Of a DNA stretch of 64,000 bases, positions 43,447 through 54,752 are shown one piece after another. Source of the stretch: Leptobrachium leishanense (lineage: Eukaryota > Chordata > Amphibia > Anura > Megophryidae); contig CM019069.1 in the NCBI GenBank assembly GCA_009667805.1, positions 96,569,204 through 96,633,203 of the forward strand, written 5' to 3'. Under the pieces are notes generated by a model. The model was not told the origin of the DNA. It ran no database searches and saw only the letters and a list, made by a program, of their open reading frames with translations. Numbering within the stretch: the first letter of the stretch is position 1; each line of letters starts with the position of its first letter. The position numbers and the translations under genes were made by a program.

Positions 43447-45099
43447 GAGGGGGGATACCGGGAGAAGTGGCAAGAGCCATAATCGTGACTCTCCTGGCGC
43501 ACTCCCAAGGGAGGCCATGGAGGGGTAATGTCACAAGGCCCGGGAGGGCGAGGGCCAGGCACGGCATGTCAAACCATGATGGCACACCTCGTGTACACCC
43601 GGTGTATGCCACTCAAAAAAAAAAAAAAAAAAAAAGGGGGGGGAAGGGGGAGGAGTGGGAACGAGGAGAACATCATCACCTGCAGGATGAACATCCCTGG
43701 GGGGAAAGAACGTGGGAAAGAAGAAAAAATAATAAAAATTCACAGGCTACAAGGGAGGGCCGCAGGAATAGTCACGGCAGCACAAAAACTCCTTTCGTGG
43801 GGGGGGGGGTTTCTCTAGAGGTGTAATCTCAGTCCGAATTGTCAGGGGGTGAAATAAAGCCGCCAGGCCGAGTCGTAGCCTCCTGGCCCGTGGGAATGGG
43901 AGACAGGCCCAAGGACCGTAGATGATTCCCAGCTTCCTCCGCCGTATTAGCCACAAGAACATGTCCGCCCGGGGGGGTAATAATAAGGGATCCGGAGGCG
44001 CCCCATTTATAACCTACGGCATGTGCGCGGAGGAGAACCGTAACCGGACGAAACTTTCGTCGAGCCGCCAGTACTAAAAAAGGAAGGTCCCGAAATGTTG
44101 CAATAGGTGTCTCTTCAAACAGGATCGTCGGTGTATTTCGCACAGCACGGAACAATGCTGAGGGTAAGGTCGCTTCTTTAAAGGAGATGAGAACATCGCG
44201 TGGGGCTTTTTCGGGGGCCGAAGCCGCCTTCCGCACTCGGAAGGCCGAGAGGACAGAGTCCTGTATATGTTCCATGGGACCCAGAGCAGCTTCGATAAAG
44301 CGCGTGACATAGGGCAGAAGATCCGAGTCCGGTACGGTCTCGGGGACTCCTCGGAGTTTCACATTCCGGCGTCTGTGCCTCGACTCCAGGGTCACCACCG
44401 CAGATTGCAGATGACAGACTTGTTGCTGTAGGGCGTGCACAATGGAAGAAACTTCTACCTGCGCATTCTCCGTTGTTTGCATGCGAGCCTGCAGGTCGCC
44501 TACCTGGGCCTGGGTCACCTCGACTGCCGCCCCAAGGGCCTGGAAGTCTACCTGCCAAGCTTTTCTGGCGTCTTCCAGCAGGTTTCGAATGTCCCCTTTA
44601 GTGGCGGGAAGCGTGTCGTCTCCTGGATCAGGCGGCGTCGCGTGTAATACAGGGGGACCATTGGCCTCCGCCGCTACCTGCAGAACTCCCGCGTCAGATG
44701 AAGCTGGGCGCAGCTGCCTCCGTCCCAGGCCCCCTCCAAGCGACAGGCGGATGTCAGGGGTGCAGGGGTCCTCCACCCCTCCGTTGCCCCTACCCTTCTT
44801 CCCCATCGCCTGAAGAGTGCGTCCTCGTGCAGGATAAGGGAAGCGCAGCTACGATAGGCCTCCAAGATGGCCGCCGGCGACCGGGTATGAAGTTACTCGA
44901 GTGGCCTCCACCTGAATTGCGGGTCCGGAGGAGGGGTCCAAGCAGGCTCCGGAGGTGCACCACCTGATGACCGACGGCGGGGCTACGAGGAAAACAAGTT
45001 TCCCGTCCGTTGTAGAGTCAAATAATCCGCCGATAGTAAAAGCAGGGACGGAGCTCAGTCACCATGCGTGTGTCTCGTTCCGCCGCCGGCCACGCCCCT
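43109..45099 (-). mobile_element. ORF1-only L1 (half-L1) with 17-bp TSD
   Basis: A 17-bp duplication CCTATCTTTTAATTTTA lies exactly at both sides (43092-43108 and 45100-45116). On the minus strand the element starts GGGGCGTGGCCGGCGGCGG, has a roughly 290-bp leader, one intact ORF1 (44806-43829), then about 720 bp of 3' UTR with two long T-runs joined to C-runs (plus-strand A-runs at 43416-43438 and 43615-43635). ORF2 is absent. Because both termini and duplications are intact, the lack of ORF2 predates insertion. It would have needed ORF2 protein in trans. A decayed sister copy is at 55669-57287. Confidence 0.88.
43829..44806 (-). CDS. L1 ORF1 protein (RNA-binding chaperone), intact
   Basis: L1 ORF1 proteins trimerise by a coiled coil and coat LINE RNA in cytoplasmic particles. 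This 325-residue frame is uninterrupted. Residues 1-65 are low-complexity and basic/proline-rich. Residues about 68-142 have the heptad-rich character of the coiled coil (DLQARMQTTE, ALQQQVCHLQSAVVTLESR). Residues 147-230 are the RRM-like domain, opening with RRRNVKLRGVPE. Residues 235-305 are the C-terminal domain (ARRKFRPVTVLL, LRSLGL). The order matches Tx1-like L1 ORF1. It starts at an ATG preceded by the GC-rich leader. It is the only full-length intact protein frame of a retroelement in the window. Confidence 0.88.
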   Translation of the reverse strand: MGKKGRGNGGVEDPCTPDIRLSLGGGLGRRQLRPASSDAGVLQVAAEANGPPVLHATPPDPGDDTLPATKGDIRNLLEDARKAWQVDFQALGAAVEVTQAQVGDLQARMQTTENAQVEVSSIVHALQQQVCHLQSAVVTLESRHRRRNVKLRGVPETVPDSDLLPYVTRFIEAALGPMEHIQDSVLSAFRVRKAASAPEKAPRDVLISFKEATLPSALFRAVRNTPTILFEETPIATFRDLPFLVLAARRKFRPVTVLLRAHAVGYKWGASGSLIITPPGGHVLVANTAEEAGNHLRSLGLSPIPTGQEATTRPGGFISPPDNSD

Positions 45100-45272
45100 C
45101 CTATCTTTTAATTTTAATTAATTTTTGTTTCCCAGATTTCCCTTTTTTTTTTTTACATCCGTCAAAATAAAACAGACTGTGTGGTGTGACTACAGTATCT
45201 TCCGTCAGTATGTAGTTGGTTATGCACGCACACAGAGTGCGCTCAGACGGCATTCGTCTGACATTAGCCTTG

Positions 45273-46869
45273 CTCATTAGACTATTCTGATCGTAAGCCT
45301 GCAATAGGTTAATGTAAAGTGTCTTTGCTGAGAGGGGCCTCTTGATTTATTGATTGGAAATCTTCCTTTATTTACTGCATCTTAGACTTTTTCTTTATTT
45401 GGATTCATAAATGATCCAGTGCTCATAGGTCTTGGCGTTTCTTTCATATTTCAGGAGTAATTGTGACTTTTACATCTTGGCATATCTTTATGAAACAAGT
45501 GTTGATGAGTTCTCATCAAATAAAAAGTTGACATATAATAAAAGTCCCAAAAGTGCCCAAATTCCTTGTTTTCCTGGGAATGTTGGAGGTGCGATGTTCC
45601 TTCATTGAAGTTCATTACAAGAGCAAAGTAAGTCCAGGACACGGTGTAATGCAGCATTTGGGTCTTTTTAGCAATGTCTGTCCTGCCATCGTTTCCCAAA
45701 AAGCTGGCGAAGTATTCACAACTCTGAGAGACCTACCCGTGAAGCAGGCTTCTTATTCCCTGGACTCTTGCAACAGTTTTATCTGAACAGATAAGAAAAT
45801 AAAATGTGGGTCCTGCTGTGCCCTGTGAAAACCAAGCAACACATTCCACAGTAACTATCAGTGGTCTGTCATAGTGGCTACATCTTTGGGATGTGCTGCT
45901 TCAGGGTCTGGATGGCGTGTCATCATTATGAGACGTTTCAGCATATCCTTTGCATTCGATAGCTTTCATCAAAATGTTTATCCTTCATTCTGTGATCAAA
46001 GTTGATTATAACTCACTCTGCCATTGGAAAAGACAGCACTCGTCAACAAAAAAGGCACAGACGCTCCACTTCTTCTAAAGCAGGGCAAAATTTTTAGATA
46101 TCCACCAGAGACAACATTTCGACTCTATCGGGGAAATCTTACAGCAACATTTACAGTCCTACTTTGGAGTGAGTGGATCCAACACTGAAAAGACTACAGG
46201 CCATATTCCAACCCTGTTGTAAACATAACCGGAGGTGTTGTAAACTTTACACCAGGATTGGAATACAGCTTTATGTTCTTTAGGCGTATCTTTAAAAGTT
46301 TCAAGCCTTGGTCCTGGTTTTTATTTTGTATTGTTATTGTGTTTCTTTCTTAGGATTGCATTTCTCACACCTGCCTTTAGCTATCCCCAGCAGGGTACAA
46401 CAAATACTGAGCTACATGCTAATACTTCACTGTGTCCACACTTCAGGGTCTGTCTTAACATCCTTGCACCACTTGGCCCAGGGCTTTGGAGACAAGGTGT
46501 GAAATAATACTGATCAGTATGGTCCTGGCCAGTTTGGCTCTCGATTATGTCAGTGTTACTGCTGAGTATCTTGTAGTGGCAAACAGCTCAACATTGGAAC
46601 ACCTTCCTGTTTCATAATAAACTGAACAGTGTTACAAAAGCAAGTAAACCTCGCGGCCATGTCTGAAAATAGTTAAAGAAAAATAATAAAACTCTGCAAC
46701 TAACTTTCTAATGTTGCGATTTTCTTCTTATATGGCCAAGTCAAAATACCCCCCCCCTCTTTTCTCCCAATGTTTTGTGTCTTTAAAACAAATCAAAAAG
46801 AGGTGCTGACTATTAACCCCTCATCACCCCTTGCTGTTTTTGGTGCATTTTGTTAAATCATCCAGAGTG
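45273..46869. other. No gene seen
   Basis: 46050-46150 contains ACAACATTTCGACTCTATCG, a motif of a common amphibian repeat class, but no boundaries were resolved. Nothing coding was recognised. Confidence 0.4.
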
Positions 46870-46872
46870 TAA

Positions 46873-47169
46873 GGCTGTGGTCAGACGAGCGCACTATGTG
46901 TGCCTTCCATCGTCCGTCGCAGCGTTGTGATGCTTGCAGCAGTGCCAGCCACACGCTGTTGCACCCGCACGACAGCGGTCATGCTGCGTCCGTGCAGCAA
47001 GCCTCCCCGACGAAGCACTAGGTTGTGAGTTTACGGTGCTCCAAAGCGTGATGCTCCATAGGATCGAGCCTTGCAGCGCTGAGCGCACAAACTGCGTTCG
47101 GTGAGGCGACCAGACGGGCATCGAGTGGACGTTCCTTCCGCTCTTACTACCGCTCGTCTGACCCCAGCC
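46873..47169. mobile_element. PIF/Harbinger-like MITE, type A, complete
   Basis: Starts GGCTGTGGTCAGACGAGCGC and ends GCTCGTCTGACCCCAGCC, with TAA duplicated exactly outside (46870-46872 and 47170-47172). It is 297 bp, the simplest complete type A copy here. Confidence 0.92.
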
Positions 47170-47248
47170 TAAAAGGTTCCCCTTTTACCGGTCTCCTATA
47201 CACTGGTCTAACCTGAGAGGTACCACAGCAGCTGTACTTGAACCTCAG

Positions 47249-47461
47249 CAGAAATATATGAAATAATTCCAGAAAAATAGCAGTATAATTCAATCGGTTT
47301 ATTCCTTTGCCACAGCAGAACCACAACGTTTCGACCTTCGATAGGTCGTTGTCAAGACATAACAATCTATGGTGGAAACATGGTTTTGCTGCGGTGAAGG
47401 AATAAACCAATTGAATTATACTGCTATTTTCCTGGAATTATTCCATATATTTCTGCTGGTA
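47249..47461. repeat. Foldback with about 64-bp arms
   Basis: AGAAATATATGAAATAATTC on the left is inverted at the right (GAATTATTCCATATATTTCT), and pairing continues through AGCAGTATAATTCAATCGGT and TTTATTCCTT. The loop holds ACAACGTTTCGACCTTCG. This structure is typical of a foldback repeat. No target duplication was identified. Confidence 0.85.
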
Positions 47462-47885
47462 TTCTGGGCCAGGAGTGAGGACCCATCAGGCTGCGGTTGA
47501 AGGTTCATACTTGAACCTCATTTTGCCGCTCTGCCAATGCTATTGCTCTTTGTAGGTATGAGATGGACTTTAACTTCTTGACCCATGCCCTTGTCTCCTC
47601 ACAGCTTTTCCTGTGACTGCCCATCTAGCTGCGGGAACCAGTTAGACACTTGGCCTGTGACTGTCATTATGTGTGTGACTTGTACAAAAGCTTTATGAGC
47701 CAGCTGGTTGAACATTATTGAACTAGCCAGCTCCTCAAATTATGCAGCGTGAAAGATGGGGTAATTTCATGCTCTCAGTAATCCTTACAGTAACGTCTTA
47801 TTTATTGTGTGCTCAGGGGCCTGGGGGAACCCAGACCCAAAGGTACAGGGGGGGGGGGGGACACAGCAGAGGGACCCATCACTCT
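47462..47885. other. No gene seen
   Basis: A G-run at 47850-47859 only. Confidence 0.5.
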
Positions 47886-48051
47886 GAGAGAGCCTGTGGA
47901 GACATGAGTTTGATTCCAGCAAGAGCACCTCTCCAGTAAGTGTCCTTGGGCAAGACACCTAACGGTACATACTCGCTACCCAGGGCATACTTGAAAACGA
48001 GAGAAACCTCAATGTATCCTTCCTGGTAAAATACATTCTCAAAAAAAAAAA
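47886..48051 (+). mobile_element. tRNA-derived SINE with LINE tail
   Basis: Degenerate B box AGTTTGATTCC at 47907-47917, CORE-like GTGTCCTTGGGCAAGACACC, then GGCATACTTGAAAACGAGAG through TTCCTGGTAAAATAC and an A-run. The head is 5' truncated. Confidence 0.9.
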
Positions 48052-48143
48052 GCTGATGGAAGGACTATGGTTTATTTAGCACTCAGCACACGTTTCAGAT
48101 GTATAGCCGGCCTTTCTCAAGCTCCCACCACATTCTCTTAAGT

Positions 48144-48327
48144 CAGTGCTTCTTAACCCTGGTCCTCACGTATTGTTAACAGGCCAGATTTTAAGGATTA
48201 CTTTATTGCATTTCCCCTTGATTGAGGAAAGGCAGACTGAATTTTGTAGTCCCTGGGAAGCAAATCAAGTCACATGTGCTGTACTTTAGATATCTGGCAA
48301 AGCTGGTCTGTTTGGGGGAACTGTTAA
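48144..48327. mobile_element. Palindromic hAT-type MITE, decayed
   Basis: CAGTGCTTCTTAACCCTGGT on the left and the GGCCAGATTTTAAGGATTAC block match 1050-1230 and 8402-8583. The right terminus is eroded. Confidence 0.6.
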
Positions 48328-49102
48328 GTGGCTGTGATAGCTACACTATCATTTGACGTGGATTAGAGGTTGGCCACATTTCTACACATGTGTAAAACCA
48401 TCATAAATGAAAAGTGATCTTTGACATAATTATCTCGGCTGTTAAACTGCTCCCACTGGTAGGCTTAGGCTTGTATGTGTTCAAATTGGATACTTTGACG
48501 TGATCACATTGAATGGGTTGTTTGTGGACTCTGTTCTGTTTGTTTTCAGAGAGTTCAGCTTTAAGATGAATTAAAAAAAGAAATGGTTTCTCTTCGATCC
48601 TTTTGTAGGGGCGTGTTGCAATATACTTCCGTTCTGTAGTGTTTCACACAAGACTGTTCTGCCAAAACCCTTTTATGAGTAGTACAGCCGTTGTCTCTGT
48701 GACTCTTCAATCTTCCTGTCTCATGCAGTAAGTAGGACCCTGTAATACGGATTCTTAGTGATGTGTTCTCTTGTTATTAGGTATACATGTTACTGTGTGT
48801 TTGGTTTTTTCCTGTGTTTAACTCTTACATGGAGTTTAGTTCCTTTTCTGTCCTGGGTGTAATCTTCGTTTCATCCTCTGACACGTGAATGATTAGTTTA
48901 TTAAGGTTCCTCTATGCGGATGTCAAAATGACCCACTCTTTATATTGGCAAAATAGAAATCTGCAGAGCTCTGGGACATTAAATTCTTTTGGTTTTGATA
49001 GTCTAATCTAATTTTTATTCTATGCGTGTATTTAAACCTCTCATTAAACGGAATTCAAAGTGTTCATTTTTTTATAGTTTTCTCAAAAGGCTGGATGCGA
49101 CG
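48328..49102. other. No gene seen
   Basis: Nothing recognised on either strand. Confidence 0.5.
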
Positions 49103-49242
49103 ATTTATCACTCAGCAAACTTGCCCCTCAAGATGTTTTGGAAATACATCGCCCATGATGCTCAGCCACGCAATGCGTTTCGAAGATTATCATGGGAGAT
49201 GTAGTTCCAAAACATCTGGCGGTCCAACTCCGCTGACGCCTG
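49103..49242. mobile_element. Palindromic hAT-type MITE (CCCATGATGC family), copy 1
   Basis: AAGATGTTTTGGAAATACAT answers ATGTAGTTCCAAAACATCTG, around a CCCATGATGCTCAGCC centre. Terminal sequences are diverged and boundaries approximate. Confidence 0.7.
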
Positions 49243-50240
49243 GGTTTACAGGCATGATAAAACATTTCTTCGAATCCTGAAAAGTTGATGTTTTTGCTGT
49301 CCTCCATTTCTGAAGTAGAACGCTTGTTCATGATGGCTGCATCCATTGCTTCTAGACATTGATCTACCATGGTCCACTGTTAATTAGAAGAAAGCAAAGG
49401 GGACATTGTGACTTAGAGGATGCCCTGGTTGGGTTTATGAAATATATATTTATTTTTTTTCTCCATTTTGGTGGATCTGACTGCATTGTTGGTGATTTTT
49501 GGTTCATGTGCTTCTGTTTTGTATCGTGTGAACGAGGTAGTAATCAATGTCTTCTTGTAAGTGATTGTTATATCAGACGTAGCTGCACCTATTTGCAGTT
49601 ATGAAGCAGGCATATCAGGTTTTCATTTAAAGTTCCCTCTTCTTGTGACCATAGGCAAGATATGTACACTCCCAAAGCCTCCAGCATGACATTTAAAGAG
49701 GTCCAGAGCCGTGACTAATCGCTTTTTACCCTTAGGCCTTTTTATGTTTGTATTTGTAACATACAGTCTAAGTGCTGTCACTTAAATGTCAGGAGGAATG
49801 TATGGGGAGCTCATAGAGCATATTGGAACTGACATACTACACCAGAGTAAAGACTTTGATGCAACTCCTGGGGTGAGGTAACCTGCAGCTCACGAAAATA
49901 AAATCCTTTCTTTACTTGAAAGACATGTGAGATGCTTTGGAAAAAAATACTTTGTTTATAAATCCCATTATTGACAGTTTTTTGCGTCCCAACAAATAAA
50001 TTTTACAAAGCTTTATAACGGAACCAAATCTCTCTCTAAACATAATGTTTTTATTTTTTATGTGATGACTATTGATAAATATATATATTACATAAACATA
50101 CACATACATATTAAAGTATTTTATGTTTAAACTTGTTTAAAGTTTCCTCAGTGTTATGTAGACATTCGTATACATAGTAGTAAATGATAATTGTATTTGA
50201 AGAAGCTGATACTTTCTCCAAAAATATATATATATTTTTT
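49243..50240. other. No gene seen
   Basis: Nothing recognised on either strand. Confidence 0.5.
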
Positions 50241-50385
50241 ACCAGGAAGGATACATTGAGATTTCTCTCGTTTTCAAGTATGTCCTGGGTGGCGAGTATG
50301 TACCGTTAGGTGTCTTGCCAAGGACACTTATTGGAGAGGTGCTCTTGCTGGGATCGAACCCATGTCTCCACAGGCTCTCTCCATT
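50241..50385 (-). mobile_element. tRNA-derived SINE with LINE tail
   Basis: On the plus strand the order is tail (ACCAGGAAGGATACATTGAG), GTGTCTTGCCAAGGACAC, then the B box inverted as GGGATCGAACCC near 50351. The tRNA-like head is lost beyond about 50385. Confidence 0.9.
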
Positions 50386-50599
50386 TGGTCTAGAATGAGT
50401 AAAAATTGCACTGTTAAGCAGGAAAAGAAATAAAATCTATATATATATTTAATATTTTATTAGTGTTTAAAATGTTGTGTTATTTCTTTGAGATGGCTTG
50501 ATCTATTCCATGTTCTGCTGGTGGAGGCCTGATGTGCATCTTTTGTTGTGTGGTGTGTATCCTGTATCATGCTTTTACTTCTCTTGATGCAGGAAGTAG

Positions 50600-51044
50600 T
50601 GTTTGCAGGTAATTTGTAACAAGTTTCTATGGGCTCCACTCCCTCTGCAGCCGCAGCCCTATGTTTTCCACCCAGAGCTGCAGTCTCTGTAACAACTGCC
50701 GGGTTTCTGATTAACTTCAGACTCAGATTGTTGTGATCATTGCACTGTGATCACAGCAACAAAAAATCTCGAAAGGAAGTCGGATCTGCTGGAGGGTGGA
50801 GATTTGCTGTAGAAAGGGGGAGTAGACTGCTTTATCCACAGCTCTGCTTCCCTGTCTGGGAGAATCTGCTCTGTGAACAAGTCACATTGGAGAGGGAGCC
50901 CTATGGCTTTTTTCCCCTGGATCTGATATGTGATTGTTCAAGTTGTAATCTTGAACCGCCGGAGACAGATACTCTGTCCCCTTCTTGCTATTAATTTGGG
51001 TTTTCAAGCATTTTATCCATTGATTTTTGTAAAGGAATCTGACC
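50600..51044 (+). promoter_or_regulatory. MRTFB: Candidate alternative promoter / 5' UTR of MRTFB
   Basis: The sequence just upstream of the MRTFB start codon lacks recognisable repeats, unlike its surroundings. A possible intron acceptor (CTATTAATTTGGGTTTTCAAG) ends at about 51009, so the start codon could lie either in a first exon or in an exon preceded by an untranslated one. No TATA box or CpG island is clear. This is inference from position only. Confidence 0.3.
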
Positions 51045-51165
51045 ATGATTGATAGCAGCAAAAAACAGCAGCAATGCTTGGCGGAGATTATACCTGCTGG
51101 GGATTTGGATCCATTGAAAGACAAGGATTGCCTGGATGCAAATGGCCAAAAAAGTCTGAAGGAAG
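51045..51165 (+). CDS. MRTFB: MRTFB initiating coding exon (residues 1-40)
   Basis: MRTFB (MKL2) is a nuclear coactivator of serum response factor; its N-terminal RPEL motifs bind G-actin and control nuclear entry. The exon encodes MIDSSKKQQQ, then CLAEIIPAGDLDPLKDKDCL, then DANGQKSLKE. From memory this matches the N-terminus of one vertebrate MRTFB isoform (MIDSSKKQQQ start, SLKE at the exon end) position for position with conservative changes. After codon 40 one base (G) remains before the donor GAAG|GTCAGT. That phase fits the next residue, valine, which opens the conserved VLQLRLQQRR block just before the first RPEL motif. That following exon is not in the window, so the first intron is longer than 12.8 kb. 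The start is the ATG at 51045. Confidence 0.85.
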
Positions 51166-54101
51166 GTCAGTAACCGTACGTTTACATGCAGAGGTTATAT
51201 CTGCTTGTTCGAGCCTGTTCACTCACAATGTGTCTGGAGAATCTGCATTCATACCAGCATACATCTGTTTTCTGTATTAAGCTTGTTAAATGGGCAGCCT
51301 ACGTACTGCGCTATGGCAAGCTGCCTGCCACTGGACTGCTACACACCCTGGTACACATCATAAGTACTTACGGTGATTATTGATATTCTTACAATGCAGA
51401 TATACCAGTGGTGTTATTAATTGACCTGTACATGAGCTGCACTCTTCTAGCCCCCTGATCTCACACCGCCTGTGCTAGTCCTGACAGAAGGGGCTTCCCA
51501 TACTGTGATTATCAGACACAGGATCAGCATTTTCTTTATGTTCAGCAACTTCAGTGCTCTTTATTCTGCACAAACCAAGCCTGATAGTTGGCATTTGAAA
51601 CAGACTGACTTGGCAGAACTGATCTGGTGGCAAGTGACACTGGCATTGCTGTAAAAGAAGTTACGCTCATATATTAATCAAGGAATCTTAAAGAGGGAGA
51701 AAGAGTAGTAATAGAAGTCTGTCGTAAATCCATGTGAATAGATTCCGATCAAGACCGTCTGCTAGTTTATTCTTTATCTTTGTGCGGGTGAACACACTTT
51801 GTGGAACAATTGTTCTGTGTGTATGTATTGTATGGCACATATAGATTGTATTAACCGGGTATGTAATGTGTGCGCACTCTATAAATTATATATACACTTA
51901 CAAATGAATAAGTGTGTGTATATATAACAGAGTGCTAAACTTGAATTGTCTTCTGCTTTGTACCCATGTGGGACCCAAGGGGTTAATCTCGCAGCACTAC
52001 TTGTTATAACCACTGTACCTGTAAATGTTAAAAAATGTCTAAGGAAATTTGGAAATCGAAATCAAAACCCTTTGAGTAAAAGAAAAAAAAGCCACAGAGC
52101 AAGGATCCAAGAAACAATCCTCCTGGATGACCTCACCTTCCATTTGTCTTGTGCTGATGGGAATGTATGATCTCACAGGCTGCAGCCTGAGGACTCCATG
52201 TAAATCATTACCTCCTCGCTCTGCAGGAGCCACAGGGAGAGAAGCCGTCACTGCAGGGCGTGAATCTGCAACTTTTCATATGTTATTTGGTCAGGGTTTT
52301 TTCTCTGTAAGGCGTAGACATGAAAGTGCTGTTAGGTGCATCAGAAGTAATGTGGTTTTTGGCGCACTTTAATAGCAAGGTCTTAATCCGGCAGCCTTAC
52401 CACCAGGCCTTGGCTTTCACAGAGGTTTGAATAATGTCGTTTTCTACACTTCTTCTTGCAGAATCAGTCACAGGTACGCTCTGCGAACAGATCACCCACA
52501 CAAATGTCTGTAAGAATTTCAGAACTGCTTAACATGCCAGTATTAGTCCAGTTAATGCTTTTGGCCTTTTTGTTTTTTTCTTTGTGTTTTCTACTTTTAG
52601 TGTCTTTGAGAAACTACATTATCTGTGATCTATTATTTGAGGGAGATATCAAGTGTCAAACTGGGCATTGATTTTGTGTATCAATATGGCAACATTCTTT
52701 GAACCATGACAATCTAGATGTGTCGGAGCTCCAATTCCAGGATGGCTGAGGTTGATGGCAAGCATGCAATCCTCTTCTTTCTCATGGCCGACCAGTGGTG
52801 GGCGTTGTATGTGTCATCTGCTTATTGTCTGATCTTGTGAAAAATGTATTTTTCTTTCTTTTTAGTTTTTTCTTTTGCTCTCAATCTGATGGAATCTAAC
52901 TTGCAAAATTGTTAAAAAAAACAATACATTGTTAAATTAAGAAAAGCTCTATATGCATTAGTTCATGGGTTGTATCTCTGCATTATTCACAGCATGGCTT
53001 TTGTAAAGGTCAGTCAGTATTTTGCATTATAACAAAAGGTTTTAGGCACATCCGCTACATCAGCATACATAAAGCCATTGTAGAAGGAAAGACATTCCTG
53101 TGATCAGCCAGTCATATTGGTGTTTGGAACAAGGCTTGAAAAATCCAGGGCGACATATAGTATTGTATTTCTGGCTCTTAAGTGTAAAATTATTACATGC
53201 ACAATACATATAAAACATTAGCTGAATCCTTTGTTTTCTATGTGACTCTGAAGAGCCTAATTTAGGACATTCTCAACCCTTAAGTGTTTGGACATTACCT
53301 TCATCCCTGTGACATGTCGTGGTAAACTTCTTCGTATTTTTCCTTTTATTTACCCAAGCTTTTTTTTTTTTAGGCTAAACTATAGGTAAATTGATATTCT
53401 TCATTGGACAGTCATCCAGTAGTGACTATATGTAGCACAAATGACGGAACATAGTGTAAGTCACCGCACATTCAGTGACGTACACGAGCGTGGTTGTCTC
53501 AGTTTTCCTGGAAGACCATTAAAAAGCCAATGATTATAGATTAAAACATAAAATCCATAATCTTTTATGTGTCCCTGGAGTTTAATGCTACCTTACAGTT
53601 ACGGGAATATGTTTGCGAATTAATATTGATTCTCATCTGGCTGTTGGACTTAATTCCTGTTGCACTTTCTCAAGACCAGGCACAAGAATAGGTGCTTGTG
53701 TTCTCCTTCACAGGTCTAGCTTGAGGAACACGACTTCACTTCCTTGTGTGCAGACACCATTCTATCCGTGCCATCTGTTTTGCCAGCTCGGATATGTGCA
53801 TCACATTAGATCTAACTAGGACTGTGACATCAGGCCACAAAAAGGCCATTATTGACTCAATTTACTGATGCTTTGTAGCTTCTAGTGCCTTAGACCATCT
53901 GTTTGCACCTTGTCACAAATGCAAAAATGTAATCTTTTGTATTTGCTCGTGCTTGACAGCCCCAGGCTCCTGTTTTTGCCTCTGGTTCTTAAATTTCTAG
54001 ATTATTTTACTAAAGTCTTTAAAACTTTGCCTGACTTTAAAAGATCTTCAGATTATTTCTACTGGCTCAGAGGCTGAAATACATTTGTGGGGATATGACT
54101 T
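51166..54101. other. MRTFB intron, no further exon recognised
   Basis: I looked for the VLQLRL/RPEL exon and did not find it. A 12-nt candidate microexon at 52462-52473 is discussed under findings. Otherwise unrecognised A+T-rich sequence. Confidence 0.5.
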
Positions 54102-54104
54102 ATA

Positions 54105-54285
54105 CAGGGTAATTCAGAGAGAGGTGAAAACCAGGAGAATTGGCAGGAGAATGAACAATCTAGACCAAATAGCCGATTTAGAAAGTGAGATAAATGGGAG
54201 AATTTTTCTGGTTTGGCTATTTTGACCTAGAATTTTCACTTCTCCAGTCATTCTCCTGGTTTTCACCTCTCTCTGAGTAACCCTG
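54105..54285. mobile_element. Palindromic MITE (CAGG-ATTCA family), copy 3
   Basis: CAGGGTAATTCAGAGAGAGG answers CCTCTCTCTGAGTAACCCTG, and AACCAGGAGAATTGGCAGG pairs imperfectly with the right arm. ATA lies outside both ends. The interior matches 27230-27412 closely. Confidence 0.85.
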
Positions 54286-54752
54286 ATAGTTTTGTTTCAT
54301 TGGTCATTTCTCGATCAACTTAGAAGTGATGATCTACATTAGTGCTGTATGTCCCCCCCCCCCCAAGTTACGGCATCACACACCTTTATTTTATTACTAT
54401 TTACAATTGCATCTGCATTGCACCATAAATGTGCTCAGTGCCAAGTCCGTACTTGAATTACAATAAAGATAACCCATTCCATTACACTATTTAAAATAGC
54501 CTATCATCTGTACCTGCACTTTATGGACTTGAAAATATTCAGACTAGGAATCATATTGTTGTTTTGTTTTTTTTAACATGCTTTTTTGTCTGTAATAAAT
54601 ATTTTGTGGAAAGTGTATGTTAAGAGATCTGAGCTTGGAGTTTTGTGGAGGCTTATTGATGGCATGAATGTGTGAGCCATATTGAATTTTGTTATTTTTC
54701 TCTGACTTGGATTATTTGGCCTAAATTGAAGACTAGGGGGTTATCAATCTTA

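Larger units (their letters stand above)
42808..45269. mobile_element. PIF/Harbinger-like MITE split by an ORF1-only L1
   Basis: Left GGCTAGCGTCAGACAAACGC and right GCATTCGTCTGACATTAGCC are the family ends, with TTA and TTG outside. The MITE itself comprises 42808-43108 and 45117-45269; the middle is the L1 at 43109-45099. Confidence 0.85.

Noticed and set aside
43317..43826. 169-residue plus-strand frame
   Set aside because: It is antisense to the 3' UTR of the ORF1-only L1 and includes A-run and G-run translations.
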